From: Chloroflexia bacterium
GTDB lineage: Bacteria > Chloroflexota > Chloroflexia > QHBQ01 > JADMIH01
Length of the DNA stretch: 11,593 bases
Reading direction: 5' to 3'
Assembly (NCBI GenBank): GCA_025927935.1
Contig: JAICKM010000146.1
Location: 1 to 11,593, forward strand
The notes under the pieces were generated by a model, which did not search any database, had not been told where the DNA came from, and worked only from the letters and a program-made list of their open reading frames with translations. The position numbers were made by a program, and so were the translations under genes. Within the stretch, counting starts at the first letter, position 1. Each line of letters begins with the position of its first letter. Positions 1-6,728 of this stretch are shown piece by piece.

Positions 1-17
1 CGTCGCTCTTCCGATCC
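1..17 (+). other. Probable Illumina adapter remnant at a contig end
   Basis: Bases 4-16 (CGCTCTTCCGATC) match the 3' end of the common Illumina TruSeq adapter, and the 17 bases overall agree at 15 positions with the adapter end CGACGCTCTTCCGATCT as I remember it. A 13-base exact match at the very first bases of a window is hard to explain by chance. I infer that the window starts at a contig end with untrimmed adapter, so these bases should not be read as biology. Confidence 0.6.
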
Positions 18-42
18 ACTTTGGTCCTTTTGGTTGCGCGCG

Positions 43-63
43 AAAATTTTCCCGCTGCACGGG
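43..63 (-). terminator. Weak candidate terminator after the DUF1972-type glycosyltransferase
   Basis: On the minus strand, about 20 bases after the stop codon, there is a 4-bp stem CCCG/CGGG (60-63 with 51-54) with a 5-base loop, followed by AAAATTTT (50 down to 43). The stem is short and the T run only four bases. The AAAATTTT tract is itself the centre of an 18-bp near-palindrome ending in CGC. It may act as a poor intrinsic terminator; position is the main support. Confidence 0.25.
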
Positions 64-83
64 AGATACTTGCAATCCGACGT

Positions 84-1235
84 TTACCCGTATCGTGTAC
101 TTCTCCGATTACTGGAGCGGGGGAGCGGGCGCGCGGTCGGGTTTAGCATGCGGTGGAAGAGAGCTTCGTAGGCGTCCGTCACCTGCTCCCATGAGAACGT
201 CGCCCGCGCCCGCTCCCCCGCCCGCGCTCGCGCTTCCCCCACTTCCTCCGGCGCGTCCACCAACCGTTGCAGCACCGCCCGCAGGTTCTCCACTGGCGCG
301 TCGGTCCCGTAGCTGTACCCCGCCTCCCCCATCGTCTCCTCGTTCTCCGCCGTCCCTGCCGCCACCACGCAGTTCCCGAACCCCATCGCCTCCACCAGCG
401 CCGGGTGCGTCCCCCCCACGTTCGACGGCTCCACGAACAGGTAGGCGTGCGAACTTAGCTCCCGATACGCTGCCCCAAACTGGTAGCCCGTGAAGATCAC
501 GTTCGGTCCCCCCAGCGCCTTCAACTGCCCAATGTACTCGTCGGCATACGGCGCATGCCCCACGATCACACACTTCTTGTCGGTGTGTAGCTGCTGGTAC
601 GCCCGGATGAGCGTGTCGATGTGGTTCTCCGGTACTAGCCGCCCCACGAACAACAGGTACTCCTGCGGCGCCAACCCAAATTGGGCCAGCGTCGGGCCTG
701 GCGCCATCGGCTCGACTTCGGCCCCATAGGCGATGTACTCGGCGTGCGCCCCGAACGTATCGCGGTAATACTGCTGCACCACGCGCGAGTCGGTGATGAA
801 GGTGTGCGGCAGGCGGGTGCCCAGCCACTCGGCGGCCTGGATGTAGCGTTTGGCGGCGGGAGGCCACTTGTCGCGTTTCCAGTCGAGGCCATCGACATGG
901 AGCACGGTTTTGCGCCCGGCCAGGCGGGGGAGGAGGGTGACGGGGGAGTTGGCGGCGACGAAGACGCAGACGATGTCGGCGCGGGCGGCGCTGGCATGAA
1001 GGGCAGCGAGGGTGGTATGGACGAGGGTATCGAGGTACTTATTGGCGATGGTGGGCAGCTTGACGAGGTGGACGCCGCGATAGGTGGCGGCGGGCCAGTG
1101 GACATGGTGGGGGCGGTTATAGACGGTGACGGCGTGGCCGCGGGCGGCCAGGCGGGTGGCGACGGCCTCGACGCAGGTTTCAAAGCCGCCGTAGTTGGCG
1201 GGGATGCCCCGGATGCCCATCATGGCGATTTTCAT
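84..1235 (-). CDS. GT4-family glycosyltransferase with DUF1972-type N-terminal domain
   Basis: Likely a retaining GT-B sugar transferase acting at the cytoplasmic face of the membrane in cell-surface glycan synthesis. The 383-residue length is normal for this group, which includes rhamnosyltransferases. The N terminus has the hallmark MGIRGIPANYGGFE (residues 6-19), where GGFE is the glycine-rich donor/acceptor loop. The C-terminal Rossmann domain begins near YLLFVGRL (193-200) and carries VGGTHPALVEAMG (273-285), the family's form of the E-x7-E region with only the second glutamate (E282) in the usual place. The ATG is preceded by a strong Shine-Dalgarno, GAGGAGGGAG, which fixes the start. 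The tail after about residue 365 is arginine-rich and probably not conserved. Codon use changes sharply near residue 150: alanine is almost always GCC before it and mostly GCG towards the end, suggesting a mosaic gene. Sugar specificity cannot be read from the sequence. Confidence 0.93.
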   Translation of the reverse strand: MKIAMMGIRGIPANYGGFETCVEAVATRLAARGHAVTVYNRPHHVHWPAATYRGVHLVKLPTIANKYLDTLVHTTLAALHASAARADIVCVFVAANSPVTLLPRLAGRKTVLHVDGLDWKRDKWPPAAKRYIQAAEWLGTRLPHTFITDSRVVQQYYRDTFGAHAEYIAYGAEVEPMAPGPTLAQFGLAPQEYLLFVGRLVPENHIDTLIRAYQQLHTDKKCVIVGHAPYADEYIGQLKALGGPNVIFTGYQFGAAYRELSSHAYLFVEPSNVGGTHPALVEAMGFGNCVVAAGTAENEETMGEAGYSYGTDAPVENLRAVLQRLVDAPEEVGEARARAGERARATFSWEQVTDAYEALFHRMLNPTARPLPRSSNRRSTRYG

Positions 1236-1340
1236 GCTCCCTCCTCATTCTTACCGGCCAGGTCCCGTGCGGCAAGGGGTAGTGCGCGAACCGCACGCGC
1301 CAAGCCGCCGATCGGGGACGCCGGCCTTCAGTGGTCATAG

Positions 1341-1358
1341 TGAACCGGGCGGGGTTCA
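1341..1358. repeat. Short inverted repeat TGAACC/GGTTCA
   Basis: TGAACC (1341-1346) and GGTTCA (1353-1358) form a perfect 6-bp dyad with a 6-base GC spacer, about 105 bases upstream of the DUF1972-type glycosyltransferase start. It could be a protein-binding site or an RNA hairpin in a long leader. Chance occurrence is not excluded. Confidence 0.3.
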
Positions 1359-1374
1359 GATGCCGGCAGGCTAT

Positions 1375-1401
1375 GGTGATCCAATATTGGGCCAGATCAC
1401 C
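1375..1401. repeat. Nested dyad, possible operator
   Basis: GGTGATC (1375-1381) and GATCACC (1395-1401) form a 7-bp inverted repeat. The space between them contains a perfect 10-bp palindrome, CCAATATTGG (1381-1390). Nested dyads upstream of a gene are typical of repressor or activator sites. The downstream gene would be the glycosyltransferase starting at 1235. No regulator is identified. Confidence 0.35.
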
Positions 1402-1593
1402 GGACCCGCTACCTCTCCTATGGGCCGCGCTGCTCTAGGCAGGCCGCCCCACCTCCGGTTGGCGCCAAATAGTCTTTTGGTAAATCGGGTCTCCGCGCCG
1501 GTGACGGCGGGCGGCACCAAAATACCGCCCAAGTTGCCGCAGGCCACACCAGGCGCGGCGCATCTCGTTGGGACCGCACGCATAGCGGTGCTG

Positions 1594-1881
1594 TTACGGC
1601 GCCATTGCCGGAAGGGCGAGGACTCGTTGCAGAATAGCAATAAACCAAGCAACAAACCCAACAAATACACGAAAAATCATTCCGGTAGAAGCTGCATTTG
1701 CCTTACCGCCGGATGACCACCGGCCATTATACCACACGGGACGACCGGATGTCAGGTTCGCAGCGCTTTCGTCCAAAAATACAACACATATCGTTTGCTG
1801 CGTAAATCCACCCGGTATAGCCCATAGATCCCAAGCACCTTCAACTACAACGCCGCCGGGTGCCGGAAAGTCACGGGCCAT
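1594..1881 (-). CDS. Doubtful small ORF, unrecognised
   Basis: A 95-codon frame starts at ATG 1881, 30 bases after the upstream methyltransferase ends. An internal ATG at 1680 would give a 28-residue hydrophobic peptide (MIFRVFVGFVAWFIAIL...), starting about 39 bases after the expected start of the 1726-1755 promoter. Neither start has a good Shine-Dalgarno sequence. Third positions are not GC-enriched, unlike every firm gene here, and I recognise no family. It could be a chance frame, a decayed or transferred gene, or a small membrane peptide. I list it because the promoter may make it transcribed. Confidence 0.15.
   Translation of the reverse strand: MARDFPAPGGVVVEGAWDLWAIPGGFTQQTICVVFLDESAANLTSGRPVWYNGRWSSGGKANAASTGMIFRVFVGFVAWFIAILQRVLALPAMAP
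1683..1708 (-). other. Hairpin near the 5' end of the 1726 promoter transcript
   Basis: On the plus strand CGGTAGAAG (1683-1691) pairs with CTTACCG (1702-1708), leaving a short bulge and a 10-base loop. On the minus-strand transcript this falls within the first 40 bases after the predicted start. It could be a leader structure or part of a small RNA. The pairing is imperfect and unsupported by comparison. Confidence 0.25.
1726..1755 (-). promoter_or_regulatory. Strong sigma70-type promoter with extended -10
   Basis: On the minus strand the -35 is CTGACA (1755-1750), the spacer 18 bases and the -10 a perfect TATAAT (1731-1726). TGG directly precedes it, giving an extended -10. Transcription should start near 1719. 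The nearest firm gene in that direction starts at 1235, which implies a leader of about 480 bases, or else a small RNA or small ORF in between. Confidence 0.6.
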
Positions 1882-1910
1882 GCGCGCCGGTTCCGGGCGG
1901 GCCGGATGGG

Positions 1911-2882
1911 TTAGGTCACAGCCGGCGCGGATTTGCGCCCCACCACCACGGGAAAGCGCGCTTGCTCGCGCCCACCGGGATGGCGCAGCCGGCTCACTTG
2001 GCGGCGAAGCGGACCCAGGGGGTGCTCATTGGCGAGCAACTGGACGGCAAAACCGGCCTGGCGCATGGCGGCCACCAGCGAGTCGGCCACCAGAAAGCCG
2101 TGGCCGCCCGGCCAGTGGGGATCGCGTCCGAGGCTGGTCCGTAGCCGGGCGTGTTGCTCGGCGACCATCGCCGCGCCCGCCGCCGGATCGGTGTAGACCG
2201 GGCTGTCGGTGCAGACGAAGAGGCCACCGGGTTCGAGCACGCGTCCGATCTCGGCCAGGGTGGCCGGCAAATCGGCGTAGTGCAGGGCGCCGCTGCACAC
2301 GCAGAGCGCGAACGCCCCCACCGCGAGGGGCAAGCGGTCCATGGACGCCTGCACCCGGCCAAACCACGCGCCGCGGCCCAGAAACACCTGCGCGCCTTCC
2401 AGGCTGTCGGCGCCACCCACGTTCAGGTCCAGGGCGATGACGGCGAATCCCCGTTCGGTGAGCCGGCGGCTGAGCCAGCCGTTGCCCGCGCCCAGGTCCA
2501 GTGCCCAGCGGCCCGCGCCCGGCCCGGCGATCCGCTCCAGTCGGGCCAGGCTGCGGCGGCGGATGCGCCAGATCCCAGCGGTGGGATCACCGGGTGGCAC
2601 GTAGGGCAAGCGCAAGTAGTAGCCGGGATCGGCACGTTCCCAGCCGTCGCCCTGGCGCAGCGGGCGGTAGGATTCGAGGAAGGGGGCGTAGCGGCGGCGC
2701 TCGGCAGCGGTCAGCAAGCGCCAGATGCCGCCGGCTTGGGCGTAGCCGGCGCTGCAATCGGCGCAGGTGGCCCGGCCTTCGCCGGCCAGCCGCAGGGTTT
2801 CACGCAGCGGGCCTCCGCAGGCCGGGCAGCGCAGCCGGGCCAGCACCGCCGCCTCCGTGGCGCGGGGCGCGGTATCACTCAC
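1911..2882 (-). CDS. Class I SAM methyltransferase with N-terminal zinc ribbon
   Basis: A SAM-dependent methyltransferase of the Methyltransf_11 type, 323 residues. Residues 19-43 hold two CxxC pairs (C19/C22 and C40/C43), a zinc-ribbon or Trm112-like module often fused to such enzymes. The Rossmann core has motif I LDLGAGNGWLS (128-138), the acidic residue D152 at the end of the second strand, and RVLEPGGLFVCTD (214-226). The substrate is unknown; a sugar or lipid-linked glycan is plausible from context. The start is GTG at 2882, forming a 4-base GTGA overlap with the stop of the preceding methyltransferase, so translation is probably coupled; no clear Shine-Dalgarno is seen. It is the last gene of the operon, and I found no clear terminator after it. 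Confidence 0.88.
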   Translation of the reverse strand: MSDTAPRATEAAVLARLRCPACGGPLRETLRLAGEGRATCADCSAGYAQAGGIWRLLTAAERRRYAPFLESYRPLRQGDGWERADPGYYLRLPYVPPGDPTAGIWRIRRRSLARLERIAGPGAGRWALDLGAGNGWLSRRLTERGFAVIALDLNVGGADSLEGAQVFLGRGAWFGRVQASMDRLPLAVGAFALCVCSGALHYADLPATLAEIGRVLEPGGLFVCTDSPVYTDPAAGAAMVAEQHARLRTSLGRDPHWPGGHGFLVADSLVAAMRQAGFAVQLLANEHPLGPLRRQVSRLRHPGGREQARFPVVVGRKSAPAVT

Positions 2883-3781
2883 GCGGACGCGGCAGGTTCG
2901 CGGACCAGCTCGAAGATAAACTGGTCGCCCAGGGCATACAGCGGCCAGCGGGCGGCCAAGCGGTCATCGAGGCGGGCCACCCGGCGGAAGAAGCCGGGGG
3001 CGCGGCGGGTCAAGCCGTCGAGGTAGAGCGGTGGCAGCAGCCAGGGCAGCGCGCGCCGGCCCACCACGCGGAAATGCGGCTGGAAAGTGCGCGCGACCAC
3101 GCCGGGGGTCCAGTAGAAGCAGGTGATGCGCTCCTCCTGCCAATCGGGGCGCACGGTAGCCGAGGCTTGCCCGCCCCAGCGGCGGAAGGCCATGCCCGGC
3201 TGCCGCGCCCGCAAATACCAGCCCGTTTCCCACAGGCAGTAGCGATTGATCAGCGAAAAGACCAGCCGCCCGCCTGGCCGGACCAGCGTGGCGAGTGCCG
3301 CCGCAACGGGCGCCAGCGACGGCTCGCAGTTCAGCGCGCCCATGCTGGAGTAGGCGCCGTCGAACGCGCCCGGCCCATAGCGATCCACCAGTTCGCCGAT
3401 GCGGTTGGCGGGCAACTGGATCGTTGTGATCTGATCCGCCAGGTGGGCGGCTGGTCCGCCCGGCGCCAGCTTGGCGCGCAACTGCTCCAACATCCCGGTG
3501 GCCGGGTCGGTGGCGACGATACGTACTCCGCGCGCCGCCAGGTGGGTGGCCTCGATGCCGGTGCCGGACCCCATTTCCAGCACCAGGGCGCCGGGGCCAA
3601 AGGCGGCGTCCAGCGCGGCGAAGCTGCGGCGGCGCGCCCAGCGGGCCAGCGGGTTCGCGGCCTCGTCGCTGTCAAACAGGGCCGCCGCCCGGCCAAAGGA
3701 CCGGCCCGACTCGGCATTGTAGACGGCGGCGGGTGTAAGCGATTCGGAATTAGACAACGGAGCGGTAGCGTCCGCACTCAT
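2879..3781 (-). CDS. Class I SAM methyltransferase
   Basis: A 300-residue SAM-dependent methyltransferase. Motif I is VLEMGSGTG (67-75), followed by VATDPATGML (89-98) with D92 as the likely ribose-binding acid. The strand-4 region is DGAYSSMGALN (141-151) and the post-core strand LVRPGGRLVFS (166-176). The C-terminal 100 residues are rich in Trp and Arg and may form a substrate cap. I chose ATG 3781 because GGAAG lies 7 bases upstream and because a promoter at 3848-3877 would be cut by the longer TTG start at 3877. ATG 3826 is a second possibility, adding 15 residues with no Shine-Dalgarno. The gene is coupled to the following methyltransferase by a 4-base overlap. Two adjacent methyltransferases among glycosyltransferases suggest a methylated glycan, but this is inference. 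Confidence 0.88.
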   Translation of the reverse strand: MSADATAPLSNSESLTPAAVYNAESGRSFGRAAALFDSDEAANPLARWARRRSFAALDAAFGPGALVLEMGSGTGIEATHLAARGVRIVATDPATGMLEQLRAKLAPGGPAAHLADQITTIQLPANRIGELVDRYGPGAFDGAYSSMGALNCEPSLAPVAAALATLVRPGGRLVFSLINRYCLWETGWYLRARQPGMAFRRWGGQASATVRPDWQEERITCFYWTPGVVARTFQPHFRVVGRRALPWLLPPLYLDGLTRRAPGFFRRVARLDDRLAARWPLYALGDQFIFELVREPAASA

Positions 3782-3847
3782 AAACAGGCTTCCATTCCAG
3801 ACGGCTAGGCGCCAGGGCGCCGGCATAGGGTCACGGTAGCTGGGCCT

Positions 3848-3877
3848 ATGATAGCAGCGCCCGGCGCGGGCTGTCAA
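3848..3877 (-). promoter_or_regulatory. Internal operon promoter over the GT4 stop codon
   Basis: On the minus strand, TTGACA (3877-3872), an 18-base spacer and TATCAT (3853-3848). The -35 box includes the TGA stop codon of the upstream glycosyltransferase. The predicted start near 3841 gives a leader of about 60 bases before ATG 3781. It would allow the two methyltransferases to be expressed separately from the upstream genes. Confidence 0.6.
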
Positions 3878-5094
3878 GGATGGGTACGCGGCAGGGCGGC
3901 GCGGCCCAGGGCGCCCGCATAGAGGGCCAGCAAGCGATCGATCTGGGTTTCCAGGGCGTAGTCCCGTTCGACGGCGATGCGGGCCGCAGCGCCCCGCTGG
4001 ACGCGCCCGGTCGGGTAGGTGGCGGCCACGATGGCCTGCCCCAGGGCCCTGGCATCGTCGGGCGGCACGGACCAGCCGTTCGTGGGGATGGCCGCGGCCA
4101 GGTCGGCCAGCGCGCCGACAGGGGGGCCGATCCAGGGCAGGCCGCAGGCCGCCGCTTCAAGCACGGCCATGCACTGCGCTTCATGGCGCGAGGTCAGCAC
4201 GAAGGCATCGTGGGCGCGGTAGAGCGCGGGCAGCGCGGCGTGGTCCTGGTTGCCGCCAAAGGTGACGATGTCGCCCAGTCCCAGCCGGGCCGCCTGGGCG
4301 CGCAGGGGTCTGTCCAGCGGTCCCTGGCCGAGCACCGTCAGTGCAACGGGCCGCCCCGGCGCCAGGGTGCGCGCCGCCGCCAGCCCGTCAAGCAGCAGCG
4401 CCTGGTGCTTGACCGGCAGGAGCGACGCCGCGTGCACCAGGCGCAGCGTGTCATTAGCCGCCCGCACGGGCGCGGGAGCGGGGGCGAACATGGTCGTATC
4501 GACGCCCAGCGCCCAATCGACCGCCTTCCCGGCATGGGTGGGATAGCGCCGATGCAACAGCGCGCGCTGCGATGCCGACGGCACGGTGATGCCGGTGGCG
4601 AGGCGCAGGCTGCCCGCGACCAGCAGGCGGGCCAGGCCGGGCGCCTGGTTGCCGTAGCCGGTGGGAGGGTCGTGCACCAGTTCGCCGCCCGCGAGGTGGA
4701 CCAGCGCCGGGATGCCCAACATGCGCCCGGCCACCGCCGTCAGGTAGCCCGATTCGGTGGCCCAGAAGCCGTGCAGCAGGGCGAAGGGCGCCCGGCGGTG
4801 TTCCCGGCGCAGGGCGGCCAGGAAGGTGGTCCAGAGCAGGCCCAGACTGGCCCCCCACACCCGCCGCCCGCCCAGCGGCGCTCCGCCGAAAGCGTGAACG
4901 GTCGCCCCGCGCAGGCGGTAGGTCGCCTGCCGGTGGGGATAGCGCAGGGCATAAATGTGCAGTTCGATGCCGGGCCGGGCGGCCAGGCCGCGCGCCAGGT
5001 TGGTCAGCGCGGGGATGCACCAATCCGCGGCATCGGCGGCAAAGCCGGGCACTACCAGGGCGATCTTCAGCGGGGCGGGCATACGCGTACTCAT
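3874..5094 (-). CDS. GT4-family glycosyltransferase
   Basis: A retaining GT-B glycosyltransferase of 406 residues, expected in the cytoplasm or on the inner membrane face. The N-terminal domain begins KIALVVPGF (10-18) and includes HLAGGEL (133-139). The C-terminal Glycos_transf_1 domain runs from about residue 215, with LVHAASLLPVKH (219-230), VLGQGPL (254-260) and a complete E-x7-E motif, E305 and E313, which contacts the donor sugar nucleotide. ATG 5094 overlaps the stop of the GT39-like gene by four bases (ATGA), suggesting coupled translation; no separate Shine-Dalgarno is evident, and M5 is an alternative start. The stop codon lies inside the -35 box of the downstream promoter. Donor and acceptor are unknown. 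Confidence 0.93.
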   Translation of the reverse strand: MSTRMPAPLKIALVVPGFAADAADWCIPALTNLARGLAARPGIELHIYALRYPHRQATYRLRGATVHAFGGAPLGGRRVWGASLGLLWTTFLAALRREHRRAPFALLHGFWATESGYLTAVAGRMLGIPALVHLAGGELVHDPPTGYGNQAPGLARLLVAGSLRLATGITVPSASQRALLHRRYPTHAGKAVDWALGVDTTMFAPAPAPVRAANDTLRLVHAASLLPVKHQALLLDGLAAARTLAPGRPVALTVLGQGPLDRPLRAQAARLGLGDIVTFGGNQDHAALPALYRAHDAFVLTSRHEAQCMAVLEAAACGLPWIGPPVGALADLAAAIPTNGWSVPPDDARALGQAIVAATYPTGRVQRGAAARIAVERDYALETQIDRLLALYAGALGRAALPRTHP

Positions 5095-6728
5095 GGGATG
5101 GCAAACAGATAAAGATCGGCGAACGGATAGGGCCGGTGATCCACCTGCCGGTAGCGCGTCTGTAGGGTATGCAGGAAGCTGCCGCCCCCGTCGAGTTCGG
5201 GGCGATAGACCAGCCAGGCGCGCGGGTGGTCGGGCAGCGCCGCCGTGGTCACGGCCAGAGAATCGGCATTCCAGCGAGCCGGATCATAGGGCAGATAGAC
5301 CGCGCGCAGGTCGAAGTCGCTCGGCATCCCACGCAGCGGCCCGGCATAGTACTGCTGCACCGTCGGCATGAGCGCGGGCGGTGTGACCAGCACGAGATCC
5401 GTGGGCCGGGCATCCTGGCGCAACACGGCGGCCAGTTCCCGCGCGCCGTCGGCCCCGTGCGGCGGATCGCGATAATAGAGCGCCAACCCCCACACCTGCG
5501 CCACCATCCACCCCGCCAGGAGCGCAGTGCTGAGTGCTGAGTGCTGAGTGCTGAGTCTGGAGACGAGAGACGGGTACGGAGGGCTGGGCCTGGGGACAAC
5601 GGCGGACGGTGGCGGCGAGTGGAGAGTACTGACAGCTAAGTGCTGAGTGCTGACGGCGGACGGCGGTTCGCGCAGAGGTAGCACAGGCATACGGCTGAGG
5701 ACTGACCACCGACCACCGACCACTGACCACTCGCCACTCGCCGCCAGCACCACGAACAGCGCGGGCAGCAGGAAGAGCATAAAATGGGGGACGAAGAGCC
5801 AGCGACCAGTCAGAGCCGAGAGGAGCGCGGGCGCCAGGAAGAGGACGCCACTCAGCAGGAGGAGCAGGCGGAGTCCATGGCGCGGGGCAGACCGCCCGGC
5901 CAGCCACCCGCCGAGCAGCAGCGCAGCGCCCGCCAGCAGGCCCAACACCTGGAGCGCCCGCGGCCCATGCAACATGGCTGCCGTGCCGCTGGTGTACTGG
6001 ATCAGCGCATCACGCACATCGGCCAGGCCGGCGCGGTGTTGCAGGGTGGCGCGGGGCACGGCGCTGTGCTGCCAGTGGATGGCGAGCGCGCCCAGCCAGG
6101 GCAGCCAGGCCGCGCCGATGAGGGCGTGCCCGGTGAGCCAGGCCCGCCGCGTCACCTGCCGCGGCCCGGCGCCCGGCAGCAGCGCCGCCAGCGCAAACCC
6201 GGCCAGGACGGCCGCAACGACGTAGTGGCTGTAGATGGCAACGATGCCCAGGGCCAGATAGCGGCGTGCGCCCTGCCCGGTGCGCCACCAATGCCACCCG
6301 GCGGCCAGGGCAAGCGTCGTCGTCAGCGCGGCGAGGGCATACAGCGCGGCCTCCTGGCCGAGTTCCACGGCGTAGGGCGAGAAGGCGAGCAGCGCGACGC
6401 CGAGCAATCCCGCGCCCGGCCCCGCTAATTCCCGGCCCAGCCAGTAGGTGGCGGGCAGCGTGGCCGTGCTCAGGCCCACGGACAGGGCGCGCACCGCCCC
6501 GTCGCCGTGCCCGAACAGCGCGACCCAGGGGCGCAACAGCAGCACATAGAGCGGGTCCGAAGGCGGGTTCGACAGCACGGCGTCGAGCATGGCGCCCACG
6601 CCGGGCAATTGCACCAGCGCGATATGGTAGCTCTCGTCGAACCAGATGCCGTAGCTGGTCAGCCCGTAGAGCCGGATCGCCAGCCCCACCAGCACAATCG
6701 CCGCCAGTGCCCCGCCTGCCCGGCTCAT
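5091..6728 (-). CDS. GT39-like polytopic glycosyltransferase with repeat-derived insert
   Basis: A multi-spanning membrane protein of 545 residues resembling GT-C / ArnT-PMT enzymes, which move a sugar from a polyprenyl-phosphate donor on the outer face of the membrane. After the first helix (about 7-25) comes WFDESYH (29-35), where D31-E32 fit the catalytic acidic pair of the first outer loop. Hydrophobic segments follow at about 61-76, 103-120, 127-146, 158-186, 203-218, 257-277, 288-330 and 402-419, then a soluble C-terminal domain (420-545). Residues about 331-401 are odd: a Ser/Pro/His-rich stretch encoded by heptamer-repeat DNA, in frame between two helices. ATG 6728 is chosen because GGAGG lies 7 bases upstream and it overlaps the preceding gene's stop by four bases; a longer frame to 6935 is antisense-like and rejected. 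Acceptor unknown; a remote GT83 or uncharacterised GT-C assignment is possible. Confidence 0.85.
   Translation of the reverse strand: MSRAGGALAAIVLVGLAIRLYGLTSYGIWFDESYHIALVQLPGVGAMLDAVLSNPPSDPLYVLLLRPWVALFGHGDGAVRALSVGLSTATLPATYWLGRELAGPGAGLLGVALLAFSPYAVELGQEAALYALAALTTTLALAAGWHWWRTGQGARRYLALGIVAIYSHYVVAAVLAGFALAALLPGAGPRQVTRRAWLTGHALIGAAWLPWLGALAIHWQHSAVPRATLQHRAGLADVRDALIQYTSGTAAMLHGPRALQVLGLLAGAALLLGGWLAGRSAPRHGLRLLLLLSGVLFLAPALLSALTGRWLFVPHFMLFLLPALFVVLAASGEWSVVGGRWSVLSRMPVLPLREPPSAVSTQHLAVSTLHSPPPSAVVPRPSPPYPSLVSRLSTQHSALSTALLAGWMVAQVWGLALYYRDPPHGADGARELAAVLRQDARPTDLVLVTPPALMPTVQQYYAGPLRGMPSDFDLRAVYLPYDPARWNADSLAVTTAALPDHPRAWLVYRPELDGGGSFLHTLQTRYRQVDHRPYPFADLYLFAIP
5526..5553. repeat. 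Tandem heptamer (AGTGCTG)4
   Basis: Four exact head-to-tail copies of AGTGCTG (CAGCACT on the other strand). Seven-base tandem repeats resemble in kind the short tandemly repeated sequences of heterocystous cyanobacteria. Copy number is likely to vary between strains, and each unit gained or lost shifts the reading frame of the host gene. Confidence 0.9.
5704..5738. repeat. Degenerate tandem heptamer GACCAC(C/T)
   Basis: Five units: GACCACC twice, GACCACT twice, then CGCCACT. The minus-strand form is GTGGTCA/G. The same heptamer family appears at 7514-7534 inside the intergenic palindromic element, linking the two sites. Confidence 0.85.

Larger units (their letters stand above)
1236..1910. 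other. Long intergenic region without a convincing gene
   Basis: This 675-base gap lies between the last methyltransferase of the main operon and the DUF1972-type glycosyltransferase. Its middle part (about 1640-1830) is clearly less GC-rich than the rest of the window. It holds a very good minus-strand promoter at 1726-1755, a hairpin just downstream of it, and two operator-like dyads at 1341-1401. Several open frames cross it on both strands, but none has a recognisable domain or the high third-position GC of the neighbouring genes. I see no tRNA, rRNA or known riboswitch. Confidence 0.7.
5526..5738 (-). repeat. Heptamer-repeat insert inside the GT39-like gene
   Basis: This 213-base stretch encodes residues about 331-401 of the GT39-like protein. 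It contains two heptamer tracts (5526-5553 and 5704-5738), a shorter AGTGCTG copy region near 5639-5653, and GC-rich linkers. The total length keeps the reading frame. The encoded peptides (GEWSVVGGRWSV, STQHSALST) are of a kind I recall from spurious ORFs over intergenic repeats in Chloroflexota and other genomes. I infer that an intergenic-type repeat cassette entered the coding sequence in a loop. Confidence 0.7.

Noticed and set aside
1371..1670. Minus-strand frame of 99 codons with a Leu-rich N terminus
   Set aside because: GTG start without a good Shine-Dalgarno, followed by Arg/Pro-rich sequence with no domain. It shares its hydrophobic look with the overlapping frame because the DNA there is T-rich.
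1195..1716. Plus-strand frame of 173 codons in the long gap
   Set aside because: It starts inside the antisense of the glycosyltransferase, has no Shine-Dalgarno or domain, and its composition does not resemble the real genes.
1600..1720. Riboswitch in the leader of the DUF1972-type gene
   Set aside because: I compared the visible motifs with c-di-GMP-type consensus elements and found no match; only a simple hairpin is supported.
2501..3808. Long plus-strand frame of 435 codons
   Set aside because: Antisense to the two methyltransferases; it consists of Arg/Gly/Ala-rich shadow translation typical of high-GC DNA and has no domain.
3782..3877. TTG start of the first methyltransferase with a 4-base overlap on GT4
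   Set aside because: The extra 32 residues show no family similarity, and the start codon lies in the -35 box of a good promoter. ATG 3781 has a Shine-Dalgarno.
3880..5112. Plus-strand frame of 410 codons
   Set aside because: Exactly antisense to the GT4 gene, rich in Gly/Gln/Arg, no recognisable motif.
5526..5738. CRISPR-like array
   Set aside because: The units are 7-base tandem repeats with no spacers of uniform length and no cas genes nearby.
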